A stretch of DNA of 64,000 nt from Labilibaculum sp. DW002. GTDB taxonomy: Bacteria; Bacteroidota; Bacteroidia; Bacteroidales; Marinifilaceae. The first letter of the stretch is position 1; each line of letters starts with the position of its first letter. The notes under the pieces were generated by a model. That model worked only from the letters and a program-made list of their open reading frames with translations. It did no database searches and was not told where the DNA came from. The position numbers and the translations under genes were made by a program. The stretch spans positions 62,001-126,000 of the forward strand of contig NZ_JAKJSC010000001.1 in assembly GCF_029029525.1 (NCBI RefSeq), written 5' to 3'. Of this stretch, positions 16,502 to 24,831 are shown one piece after another.

Positions 16502-17035
16502 ATGAACGATCAGGCAAGAGAAGAATTGGCAAAGTATCGCCAGTTAAGAAACGAGGTAAGCGAAGTAAGCGAGAAACTTTCAAAATTACACAAAGAGGAA
16601 ATGGCCTGTAAAAAGGGTTGTGCTGAATGTTGTATGCATTTTTCGGTTTTGCCAGTTGAGTATTTTAGCATTTTAGAAGAGTTAAAAGAAAATCCACCAA
16701 AGGAACATCTAGAATTGGATGAGGAAGCAGATGATTGCAACTTCTTGATTAAGGACTTGTGCCAGATCTATCAATCTCGACCTTTTATCTGTAGAACACA
16801 TGGCTTGCCACTTTTGTTTATGAGTCAAGAAGGAGAAGATTGGGAATTATCAACTTGTCCTTTGAACTTTACTGATTTTGAAGATTTCCATAGTGAAAAC
16901 ACCTATCCTCAGGATACCTATAACAGCAAATTATTCTTAATCAATCAGGAGTTTGTGAAGAATTATGAAGCCGAAAAATTCGGAGATTTTGATATGATCT
17001 CGATTAATCGGCTAATACATGATTTGAAAAAATAG
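16502..17035 (+). CDS. YkgJ-family cysteine cluster protein
   Basis: With the start at ATG 16502 the protein has about 177 residues. It holds the CxxxCxxCC-type cluster ACKKGCAECCMHFSVLP near residues 35-50, a later Cys in DDCNFL and DLCQIY, and RPFICRTHGLPL. This is the pattern of the YkgJ (zinc or iron-chelating) family. The N-terminal 35 residues form a charged helix. The function is unknown; a role in metal binding or redox is likely from the family. It is convergent with the FNR-like gene. Confidence 0.8.
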   Translation: MNDQAREELAKYRQLRNEVSEVSEKLSKLHKEEMACKKGCAECCMHFSVLPVEYFSILEELKENPPKEHLELDEEADDCNFLIKDLCQIYQSRPFICRTHGLPLLFMSQEGEDWELSTCPLNFTDFEDFHSENTYPQDTYNSKLFLINQEFVKNYEAEKFGDFDMISINRLIHDLKK

Positions 17036-17049
17036 TTGCTCCTAATTAA

Positions 17050-17745
17050 TTAACCATTTTCGCAGATTCGCTCCAAGCGTTCACGGTCGGTGATTTCTAA
17101 TTTCCGGCCATCTAATTTAATAATGCCATCGTCTTTGAACTCTTTTATTACTCTAGAAAGACTTTCAACAGACATAACGGTAATTTCAGCTAGATCTTTT
17201 CGAGAAAGTGCCATTTCAAACTTATTGCTTTTGTATAAGCGATCCGATAGGCAAAGAAGGATATCTGCTAGTCTTCCGCTAGATTGCTTTTGTGTAAGAC
17301 AGAACAGACGACTATAACTTCGAATTGTATTTTCATTTAATTTAGCAATCAGTTTGGATGCAAAGCCAGAGTTTTGCTCGATAATTTCACTAATTACATT
17401 CATTTCAAAAAGACAAACTGTTGTGTCTTCATAGGCAACAGCTGTATAATGGAAAACATTATTTCCAAATAAGGACTGCAATCCAATCATGTATCCGTCT
17501 TTCTCAATGGTAAGAATGATATTCTTATTATTTCCACCTTCGATGTATAATTTTACAAATCCTTTCTTAATATAGATCAAATGTGACGCAAGCATTCCTT
17601 GTTTACAAACTATTTCTCCCTTTTTAAAAGTTACTTCAAATCTTCCCGTGTCAATTTGAATTAGTTCGTTTTCTGATAACTCATTGAAACAAGCTGATTT
17701 ACTAACACACTCTTTGCAACACGTCGTTTTTGTTGGGATAGCCAT
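17050..17745 (-). CDS. FNR-like regulator with Fe-S cysteine ligands
   Basis: This is a Crp/Fnr-family regulator of 231 residues. The N-terminus has Cys10-X2-Cys13-X5-Cys19, the same spacing as Cys20, 23 and 29 of E. coli FNR, and Cys111 (TTVCLFEM) sits where FNR has Cys122. It should therefore hold an oxygen-labile [4Fe-4S] cluster. The sensor roll covers about residues 25-120 and the winged helix about 155-225 (SRKDLAEITVMSVESLSRVIKEF). It is divergent from the sulfur-respiration locus, which it probably controls in response to oxygen. I found no clean TTGAT-N4-ATCAA box in the shared gap. Confidence 0.87.
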   Translation of the reverse strand: MAIPTKTTCCKECVSKSACFNELSENELIQIDTGRFEVTFKKGEIVCKQGMLASHLIYIKKGFVKLYIEGGNNKNIILTIEKDGYMIGLQSLFGNNVFHYTAVAYEDTTVCLFEMNVISEIIEQNSGFASKLIAKLNENTIRSYSRLFCLTQKQSSGRLADILLCLSDRLYKSNKFEMALSRKDLAEITVMSVESLSRVIKEFKDDGIIKLDGRKLEITDRERLERICENG

Positions 17746-18114
17746 AGATTAGTCGTTAAGGTTTTTGTATCCAATCCTGTAAATATATACAAATTTAGAG
17801 AATGAAAACATGTCTTATATCATTTTGAAACATGTAATAGATCAAATTTTGTTCTTGTCTGCGTCAAATAATTCCTTCCAAATTACAAATTTCCAGTTGA
17901 TGGATTGGGCATAGAATCTCTCGTTTGAAAGCGGATAATCCATTAATATTACAATAGAGAAATAAATCTTTAATTAGAAGCATTCCAAATTTCATTTTAA
18001 GGGATAATGCAGACGAAATATCCTCAAAATGAAATTACAAACGTTTTAAAGATTAAAAAAGCAGTTAATAAGGTAATATTCATTACTAAAAAGTTTGACC
18101 TTAATAAATAAACT
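17746..18114. other. 369-bp divergent regulatory gap
   Basis: No gene is seen. The motif GAAA(A)CATGT occurs twice in direct orientation, at 17804-17813 and 17827-17835, close to the start of the FNR-like gene. Each contains the palindrome ACATGT. These may be regulator sites but fit no consensus I can name. The rest is AT-rich. Confidence 0.4.
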
Positions 18115-18648
18115 ATGAAAGCAATCAGGAATTTATTCTTTATATGTTTAATCGCACTTGTTAGTTGCCAATCTAATGAGATCGATCGAAATAAGACTTA
18201 TGCAAGCATTGATGAAATGGTAGAAGATATTCGAAAAGATATTTCGACACTTACCACTCAAGAGTTTCATGAATTAATGAATAGCGAAGAGGCATATGTC
18301 TTACTTGATGTGCGTTTACCAGAAGAGCACGATCGTGGATTTATACCAGGTTCTGTATCAATTCCTAGAGGTGTACTTGAATTTAGAATTGCAAGTGAAA
18401 AGATCTGGGATGAAGAAGGATTATATGTTCCGGAGAAAGAGGAGATGCTAATTCTTTATTGTAAAAAAAGTAATCGTAGCCCATTGGCAGCGCTTCGTCT
18501 AAACCAGCTAGGTTATAAGAATGTAAAAATTCTTACCGGTGGGTGGATTGAGTGGCATAAAGCTTATCCTGAAGCAATGGAGGATAATATTGAAGAAGGT
18601 GGAACTGTTGCTGTTGCCGCGGAAGAGGAAGATTCTGGCGGATGTTAA
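18115..18648 (+). CDS. rhodanese-domain lipoprotein
   Basis: The 177-residue protein has a lipoprotein signal (IALVSC, Cys18). A single rhodanese domain covers about residues 45-155, with YVLLDVRLPEEHDRGFIPGS and the active-site loop YCKKSNRS holding catalytic Cys116. Rhodaneses carry sulfane sulfur as a cysteine persulfide. It ends in an acidic tail closing with a C-terminal Cys (GGC), which is unusual. It opens the plus-strand sulfur locus and would act at the periplasmic face of a membrane, passing sulfur to or from the reductase. Confidence 0.85.
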   Translation: MKAIRNLFFICLIALVSCQSNEIDRNKTYASIDEMVEDIRKDISTLTTQEFHELMNSEEAYVLLDVRLPEEHDRGFIPGSVSIPRGVLEFRIASEKIWDEEGLYVPEKEEMLILYCKKSNRSPLAALRLNQLGYKNVKILTGGWIEWHKAYPEAMEDNIEEGGTVAVAAEEEDSGGC

Positions 18649-18702
18649 TTAAGAAAACTTAGAACCCAATAAACCACAATTACAAACTAAACTATTTAAA
18701 TT

Positions 18703-19656
18703 ATGAAAACATTACTGAAGTATTTCTTTATTCTGGCAATTATACCTGCCTTATTTTTAACATCTTGTAAAGAAGATAATGATACTGCTGGTGTTGACAA
18801 CCCTGCATTTGAAACACTTCAAAGCTACCTTGTAGATAATCAAATGGACCTAAACCAAGTTATCTCGACTACAGAGAATGGTAAGTTTGCCACAAAAACT
18901 ATTGATGGCAAATACATTATTGATATTCGTAAGGCTGTAGACTTTGACGCTAGTCATTTAACTGGAGCTGTAAACTCTACATTAGGAAATATATTAGAAA
19001 CTGCAAAAGGTGCAGATAAAGAGATACTTGTTGTTTGTTATACAGGTCAGACTGCTGCCAGAGGTGTTGTCGCTTTACGTTTGAGTGGTTACCCCAATGC
19101 TAAACTTTTAAAGTGGGGTATGAGTGGACAAGGTAGTCCTGCTAAATGGGATGCAAATGTTGGTGATGCAGCTGTAGGTCATGAAAATTGGACTAATGAT
19201 GCTCCTGTTAACCCTTCAACTTTCCCAGCTCCTATTTTATATACGACAGCAACTGAGCCTACTGAAATTCTTAAGGAAAGAGTACAAGCAATGCTTGAGA
19301 ACACAACTTGGTCTGTTGGTAATGCAGATGTATTAGCTACTCCTGAAAACTATCAAATTAACAACTACTTCTCAGAAACTGACTGGAATGGTTTTGGTCA
19401 TTTTAAAGGTGCTTACCGTTTAAACCCTCTAACACTAGATGGAAGTCAGATTTTCAATCTTGATCCTAACCAAACTATCGTAACTTATTGCTATACTGGA
19501 CAAACTTCAAGTATTATTACTGCATACTTACACGTACTTGGATATGACAAGGCAAAGAGTTTAATGTTCGGAATGAATGGCTTAAATAATTCACACAGCC
19601 AGTGGACTGACAACACTGCTATTACCGGCAATCGTTGGGTAGTTGGTGCTCACTAG
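18703..19656 (+). CDS. lipoprotein with two rhodanese domains
   Basis: The 317-residue protein has a lipobox at ALFLTSC (Cys22). The first rhodanese domain has GKYIIDIRKAVDFDASHLTGA and the loop CYTGQTAAR with Cys112. The second has FGHFKGAYRLNP and the loop CYTGQTSS with Cys263. Both active-site cysteines are kept, unlike the usual tandem rhodaneses in which the first domain is inactive. The near-identical CYTGQT loops suggest internal duplication. It lies 54 bases after the single-domain rhodanese and is followed by a terminator. Confidence 0.83.
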   Translation: MKTLLKYFFILAIIPALFLTSCKEDNDTAGVDNPAFETLQSYLVDNQMDLNQVISTTENGKFATKTIDGKYIIDIRKAVDFDASHLTGAVNSTLGNILETAKGADKEILVVCYTGQTAARGVVALRLSGYPNAKLLKWGMSGQGSPAKWDANVGDAAVGHENWTNDAPVNPSTFPAPILYTTATEPTEILKERVQAMLENTTWSVGNADVLATPENYQINNYFSETDWNGFGHFKGAYRLNPLTLDGSQIFNLDPNQTIVTYCYTGQTSSIITAYLHVLGYDKAKSLMFGMNGLNNSHSQWTDNTAITGNRWVVGAH

Positions 19657-19666
19657 AAATTTATAA

Positions 19667-19707
19667 AACATTGTAAGGGTATGCTTTGCCCTTACAGTGT
19701 TTCTTTT
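19667..19707 (+). terminator. terminator after the double rhodanese gene
   Basis: A 13-base arm (19667-19679, with TTGTAAGGG) pairs with 19689-19701 (CCCTTACAGTGTT) with one mismatch, followed by TCTTTT. It may limit read-through into the porin gene. Confidence 0.7.
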
Positions 19708-19806
19708 AAGAAATTACATTGAACTTTTTACTAAACATAAAGGAAGTCTGTAGGATAGTTATAATTGCTATTTGATCCGTATTCCTTTGCCTTTAATCTT
19801 CAACAA

Positions 19807-20838
19807 ATGAAAAAATTACTCATAATTATAATGATCGCCTTGCTTGCACCAGCGCTAACTTTTGCGCAAGGTTGCGACGAACCTTCAAGTGAAGGTGTTA
19901 ATGTATTTGGTTTCTTCCAACCAAAATTCGAGTATAACCAGCAAGAAGGTATTGATGATAGCAATACATTCAATTTCAATAGAGCTCGTATTGGAGCAAT
20001 GGGAAGTATTCCTTACGATTTTAGTTACTATATGGTTCTTGAAACCAGCCCTTCGAAAAATGGAGGTACACCTTATTTACTTGATGCCTTTGTAACCTAC
20101 TCTCGCTACGATTTTGCACGTGTTTCTTTTGGTTCATTCAAATCTCCAATCTCTATGGAATTAAACACGCCATGTCATAAACTTCATACCATTAATCGTT
20201 CAAGAGCTGTAGAGCAATTGGCTACACCTGATCGCGATCGTGGTTTCATGGTACTAGGTGGTGCTGACACAACCCTATTCCAATACAGTGTTGCTTTGAC
20301 TAACGGAACTGGTTTGTTCCAAAATGATGACAATAAAAGAAAAGATATTGCTGCTCGTTTAGTTGCTAATCCTCATAAGAATCTAAAAATTGGTGCTAGT
20401 TACAAATTTGGTAAAGCAACGGCTGCTGTAGACGGCATGCCTGAAGACGAAAGAACACGTTGGGGAGCTGATCTTCAGTACAAGCAAGGTGGTTTCATGT
20501 TACAAGCAGAATATTTATATGCAAAAGATGTTGGTTCGTATACGACTGGTGGTGGCTGCGGTGAGCCTATCGAAATGCACCAGGGAGACATCAAACGTGA
20601 TGGTGGTTTCATTATGGCCATGTATGAATTCGAAAACAAATTACAACCGGTTCTTAAGTTTGAATTCTTCGATTCAAATAAAGATATGGGTAACAACACT
20701 GAATTTTGCACAACCTATGGTCTAAACTATTTCTTCAACGACTGGACAAAAGTTCAAGCTAACTATGTGTACAGAGCTGAGAGAGAGAATGAGATTGATA
20801 ACGATATTTTCATGTTACAGGTAACTGTTAAGTTCTAA
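19807..20838 (+). CDS. phosphate-selective-type porin (OprP/OprO family)
   Basis: The open frame extends to a non-ATG codon at 19765, but ATG 19807 directly begins the signal peptide MKKLLIIIMIALLAPALTFA, giving 343 residues. The mature part is a predicted outer-membrane barrel with FFQPKFEYNQQ, FNFNRARIGAMG, RVSFGSFKSPISMEL and a closing strand ending in VKF. OprP-like proteins in Bacteroidota pass anions. In this locus the likely cargo is an oxidised sulfur compound such as thiosulfate or polysulfide, which is inference from neighbours. Confidence 0.8.
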   Translation: MKKLLIIIMIALLAPALTFAQGCDEPSSEGVNVFGFFQPKFEYNQQEGIDDSNTFNFNRARIGAMGSIPYDFSYYMVLETSPSKNGGTPYLLDAFVTYSRYDFARVSFGSFKSPISMELNTPCHKLHTINRSRAVEQLATPDRDRGFMVLGGADTTLFQYSVALTNGTGLFQNDDNKRKDIAARLVANPHKNLKIGASYKFGKATAAVDGMPEDERTRWGADLQYKQGGFMLQAEYLYAKDVGSYTTGGGCGEPIEMHQGDIKRDGGFIMAMYEFENKLQPVLKFEFFDSNKDMGNNTEFCTTYGLNYFFNDWTKVQANYVYRAERENEIDNDIFMLQVTVKF

Positions 20839-20849
20839 AACAGGAACGT

Positions 20850-20870
20850 GGGAGCCTTATGGCTCCCTTT
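20850..20870 (+). terminator. terminator after the porin gene
   Basis: GGGAGCC, a TTAT loop and GGCTCCC form a perfect seven-pair stem, followed by TTT. It lies 11 bases after the porin stop. Confidence 0.8.
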
Positions 20871-20911
20871 ATACCAAATTAACCGAAAACCAAACTAATA
20901 TATATAGACTT

Positions 20912-21757
20912 ATGAAAAAATTGATATTAATGACCTTTGTTTGCTTTCTTGGCATTCAAATGTCTTTCGGACAAGATATAATTTCAGTAAAAGAATTCTT
21001 AAAAATTAAGAAGGACCCTAATGTGGTTCTGGTTAGTGCCAGAAAACCTGCTGATTACAAAAAAGTTCATATTGCTGGTGCAATAAACATCAACCATAAA
21101 GATTTATACAAAGCAAGTCCTAAGAGCACGCTTAAGACAGTTGCTGAAATTGCTAAAATCCTTGGAGAAAAAGGTCTTAGCAACACCAATACCATCGTTC
21201 TTTACGATAATGGTTCTGGTAAATATTCAGGACGCATGTACTGGATTCTAAAATATTTAGGTGCTAAAGATGTAAAGCTTTTGGATGGACATATGAAAGC
21301 CTGGAGAATGGCTCGTAAGCCTGTAACCAAGAATCCTGCTAAAAGAAAAGCAACAACATTTGCCGTAAAACTAAACAAAGGTATCATTGCCTCTATCGCT
21401 CAAGTTAAGAAAGCTTCGAACAGTGCTGCTTCAGTAATCGTAGATGTTCGTGCTGCTGACGAATTCAAGGGTATTAAAGAATCGAAGCTACCTAAGGGGC
21501 ATATTCCATCTGCAATCAATCTTGAATTTAAAAAGGTGTTGACAACAAAAGGTAAACTAAAGTCTAAGGAAGATTTACAAGCTTTATTCAATGCTGCTGG
21601 CATAACTAAGGACAAAGAGATCATTCTTTACTGTGAATCTAGTGTACGTGCCGGTGTTGTTTATTTAGCTCTAACATCAGCCTTAGCTTATCCAAATGTA
21701 AAAGTTTATGATGGTGCTTTGTTCGAATGGACGGCAAGCGAAATTGTACAAAAGTAG
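20912..21757 (+). CDS. exported tandem-rhodanese sulfurtransferase
   Basis: The 281-residue protein has a Sec signal peptide ending MSFGQ. It has the two-domain thiosulfate sulfurtransferase plan. The N-terminal domain has LYDNGSGKYSGRMYW, with Asp where the cysteine would be, which is normal for the inactive first domain. The C-terminal domain has VIVDVRAADEFKG and the active loop YCESSVRAG. It should transfer sulfane sulfur in the periplasm. It lies between the porin and the molybdoenzyme genes. Confidence 0.86.
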   Translation: MKKLILMTFVCFLGIQMSFGQDIISVKEFLKIKKDPNVVLVSARKPADYKKVHIAGAININHKDLYKASPKSTLKTVAEIAKILGEKGLSNTNTIVLYDNGSGKYSGRMYWILKYLGAKDVKLLDGHMKAWRMARKPVTKNPAKRKATTFAVKLNKGIIASIAQVKKASNSAASVIVDVRAADEFKGIKESKLPKGHIPSAINLEFKKVLTTKGKLKSKEDLQALFNAAGITKDKEIILYCESSVRAGVVYLALTSALAYPNVKVYDGALFEWTASEIVQK

Positions 21758-21777
21758 ATTCTTTTTTTCATAAATTA

Positions 21778-21814
21778 AAATTCATATCCTCTTCGAAACG
21801 GAGGGTATGAATTT
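21778..21814 (+). terminator. hairpin after the sulfurtransferase gene
   Basis: AAATTCATATCCTC (21778-21791) pairs with GAGGGTATGAATTT (21801-21814), giving 14 pairs with one wobble and a 9-base loop. There is no long T run, so it may be a terminator or an RNA stabiliser ahead of the reductase genes. Confidence 0.55.
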
Positions 21815-21961
21815 CATTCACACTACATATTTACTACAATTACTTACACCGAATGATTTTGGATTTAAAAGAATCCAGTGTGAATTAAAGAAGACCTTAA
21901 AGATAAGCAACAAACTAATGTTTGTAAACTAAGCATCAGTTCAATCTAAAATATCGATCTG

Positions 21962-24199
21962 ATGAGCAAGTCAAGAAGAGAATTTATTAAGATATCTGCA
22001 TTGAGTTTTGGTGGCTTAGTGATGGCTAATCCTATTTTGAACGCAATGATTGGGCAAGTGCAAGCAGGCGAGCCCATAGATGCCTCCAAAATAAAACCTG
22101 TACCTACCTATTGTGAAGTGTGTTTCTGGAAATGTGCTGGTTGGGTGCATACCGACGAAAAAGGTGAACTATGGAAAATAGAAGGTAACGAAGATGATCC
22201 TCATTGTAAAGGACGTTTCTGTCCGAGAGGTACAGGTGGTCTTGGCATGTACAATGATGAAGACCGATTGAAATCACCATTGATGCGAGTTGAAGTTAAT
22301 GGTAAACAAACCTTCAAAGAAGTCAGTTGGGATAAAGCATTCCGATTTATCGCTGACAAAATGAATCAAATTTCCGAAGAGCATGGGCCAGAAAGTTTAG
22401 CCTTATTCAAACATGGATCAGGTGGCGCTCACTTTGGTAAATTATTCAAAGCCTTTGGTTCCAGAAATATTACTGCTCCCTCCTATGCACAATGCCGTGG
22501 ACCAAGAGAAGTTGGTTTCCATGCGACCTTCGGTGCAAACATTAACTCACCTGAACCTGTGGATTTAGAGAACACAAAGTGTTTAGTCCTGATTGGTAAC
22601 CATATTGGTGAGAACATGCACAACTCCCATGTGCAAGAAATGTCTAAAGCAATTGACAACGGCTTGGAAATTATAACTGTTGATCCTCGTTTATCAACGG
22701 CTGCAAGCAAATCAGTACATTGGCTTCCAATAAAACCGGCTACTGACATTGCCCTTCTACTGGCTTGGATGCACGTTTTAGTTACTGAAAAATTATACGA
22801 CAAGGCATACATCGACCAGTATGCTTATGGTTTTGAAGATCTTGAAGCACATATAGCTGATAAAACCCCTGAGTGGGCTGAAGAAATTACAACAATCAAA
22901 GCTGACGTTATTAGGGAAACTGCTAGAAAAATGGCTTATCACGCTCCTGCTACTCTTATTCATCCTGGTCGTCATGTTACCTGGTATGGTGATGACACAC
23001 AGCGATTGCGTGCCATGGCTATGCTAAATGCGCTTCTTGGTTCCTGGGGACGTAAAGGTGGTTTCTATTTCCCTGAAAAAGCCAAAGTTCCTTCTTTCCC
23101 TCATCCTGCCTATCCTTCGGCTTCATGGACATGGAAAGATTATTTGGATGGCAAATATGCCTTAGCAGGCTCTTCAATTGCAAATGTATTTGTAGATGCT
23201 TCACATCCTGATAATAAAACAGATAAAAAAATTAAAGGTTGGTTCGTAGTTGGAACAAATCTGATTTCAACTATACCTGATACTAAGAAAACGCTGGAGG
23301 CTATTGATAACCTTGATTTATTTGTTGTGGTTGATACCATGCCAATGGAGATTACGGGTTATGCCGATATCATTCTTCCGGAATGTACTTATCTGGAGCG
23401 TTACGATGATATTCGTGTATCGCCAAACAGAGAACCTAATATTGCTGTGAGAATACCAGCAGCAAAACCAAAGTATTTAACGAAACCATCCGATTGGATC
23501 GTTCGTAAATTAGCTGAGAAACTGAAATTGAGTGCCCACTTCAACTATAAGAGTTATTCTGAAGTTTTAGATTGGCAGTTGAAGCAAATGGGCTTCTCCT
23601 TAGCGGAGATGAAAGAAAGGGGAATCATCAAATTCGATAGAAAGAATGCGAACCTTTATCTTGAAGAAGGTGAAGAATATGAATTTGGAACGCCAACGGG
23701 AATGATTGAGCTTTATTCTACAGACCTGGAGATGGAAGGCTTTGATCCACTACCAAACTACACCCCTCATCCTGAGCCACCAGCAGGTTTCTTCCGATTG
23801 AATTACGGACGTGCCCCTATGCACACCTTTGGTCGTACAGCCAATAACCCAAACCTGAATGAGCTAATGAACGAAAACAAGCTTTGGGTGAACCCTAAAA
23901 TCGCTAAGAAAGCCGGAATCGTAAACGGACAAGAAATTTGGTTAGAAAACCAGGATGGTGTTAAGTCTGAATTTCCTATTAAAGTAAGAGTAACCGAACG
24001 TATTGGTATGGATAACGTTTATATGGTACACGGTTTTGGAAAATCGAATAAAAAGCTGAAGCGTTCGAACGGACGTGGCATAAGTGATTCTCAACTCGTC
24101 ACCAATGTGATGGTCGATCCGGTAATGGGTGGAACAGGCATGCGTGGTAATTTCGTGAAATTTGTAATTGACAAGCCAGAAAGGGAGGTTATCTCATGA
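21962..24199 (+). CDS. PsrA/PhsA-type molybdopterin oxidoreductase, catalytic subunit
   Basis: This is a member of the DMSO-reductase family, probably reducing polysulfide, thiosulfate or a similar sulfur compound outside the cytoplasmic membrane. The 745-residue protein starts with a Tat signal (SRREFIK). The [4Fe-4S] site is Cys51-X2-Cys54-X3-Cys58-X28-Cys87, and Cys178 (SYAQCRGPREVG) is in the right place to coordinate molybdenum. The size matches PhsA and PsrA. The stop overlaps the next start (ATGA). Neighbouring rhodaneses support a sulfur substrate; sulfite dehydrogenase SoeA or another member is possible. Confidence 0.88.
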   Translation: MSKSRREFIKISALSFGGLVMANPILNAMIGQVQAGEPIDASKIKPVPTYCEVCFWKCAGWVHTDEKGELWKIEGNEDDPHCKGRFCPRGTGGLGMYNDEDRLKSPLMRVEVNGKQTFKEVSWDKAFRFIADKMNQISEEHGPESLALFKHGSGGAHFGKLFKAFGSRNITAPSYAQCRGPREVGFHATFGANINSPEPVDLENTKCLVLIGNHIGENMHNSHVQEMSKAIDNGLEIITVDPRLSTAASKSVHWLPIKPATDIALLLAWMHVLVTEKLYDKAYIDQYAYGFEDLEAHIADKTPEWAEEITTIKADVIRETARKMAYHAPATLIHPGRHVTWYGDDTQRLRAMAMLNALLGSWGRKGGFYFPEKAKVPSFPHPAYPSASWTWKDYLDGKYALAGSSIANVFVDASHPDNKTDKKIKGWFVVGTNLISTIPDTKKTLEAIDNLDLFVVVDTMPMEITGYADIILPECTYLERYDDIRVSPNREPNIAVRIPAAKPKYLTKPSDWIVRKLAEKLKLSAHFNYKSYSEVLDWQLKQMGFSLAEMKERGIIKFDRKNANLYLEEGEEYEFGTPTGMIELYSTDLEMEGFDPLPNYTPHPEPPAGFFRLNYGRAPMHTFGRTANNPNLNELMNENKLWVNPKIAKKAGIVNGQEIWLENQDGVKSEFPIKVRVTERIGMDNVYMVHGFGKSNKKLKRSNGRGISDSQLVTNVMVDPVMGGTGMRGNFVKFVIDKPEREVIS

Positions 24200-24729
24200 G
24201 ATATGCAATGGTAATTGATACTAAAAAATGTGTTGGATGCAGCGACTGTGTTGTTGCCTGCCAAAACGAAAATCGTGTGCCTATTGGCTATTGCCGCGAC
24301 TGGGTAATTGAACATGCTAAGGGAGCTTTCCCTAATGTTAGCATCGAATTGCGCTCAGAAAGATGTAATCATTGTGAGAATTCACCTTGTGTACGCTGCT
24401 GTCCTACTGGCGCCAGTCATTACGAAGAGGGTGGTTTGGTTATGGTCGACAGAGGTGCCTGTATTGGTTGTGGTGCTTGTGTTCAATCTTGTCCGTACAA
24501 TGCACGTTTCTCTCACCCGGAGGGCTATGTGGATAAGTGCAGTTTCTGTAATCACAGATTGAAGGAAGGTAAAAGCCCATCATGTGTTTCGGTTTGTCCT
24601 ACCAACTGTATGTATTTTGGTGACTTGAACGACTCTGAAAGTCAGGTGAGTCAGCTTCTCAAAAACAGAGACTGGAAAGTACTCGCTCCGGAAGTGGGGA
24701 CAAAACCACAGGTATATTATTTAATTTAG
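24196..24729 (+). CDS. PsrB/PhsB-type four-cluster ferredoxin subunit
   Basis: The 177-residue protein has four cysteine groups of the DmsB/PsrB type: CVGCSDCVVACQNEN, CNHCENSPCVRCCP, CIGCGACVQSCP and CSFCNHRL with SCVSVCPTNC. It moves electrons between the membrane quinol subunit and the molybdenum subunit. It overlaps the upstream gene by four bases (ATGA), which suggests translational coupling. It has no signal peptide of its own and would be exported with its Tat-carrying partner. Confidence 0.93.
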   Translation: MRYAMVIDTKKCVGCSDCVVACQNENRVPIGYCRDWVIEHAKGAFPNVSIELRSERCNHCENSPCVRCCPTGASHYEEGGLVMVDRGACIGCGACVQSCPYNARFSHPEGYVDKCSFCNHRLKEGKSPSCVSVCPTNCMYFGDLNDSESQVSQLLKNRDWKVLAPEVGTKPQVYYLI

Positions 24730-24831
24730 TTTGTTGAAGTGAAATAGTTCAAGTTTTTTATCAGATTCCATTTGTCAAGTGGTACTCGCGCTGGGGCAAT
24801 CTTGACGAATGGAATCAAAAACATTCAATTT

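Noticed and set aside
17746-18114. Canonical FNR box TTGAT-N4-ATCAA
   Set aside because: Only separated halves (TTGA and ATCAA) are seen, with wrong spacing.
20912-21757. Loss of the active cysteine in the first rhodanese domain as an anomaly
   Set aside because: An inactive first domain with Asp at that place is normal for two-domain sulfurtransferases.
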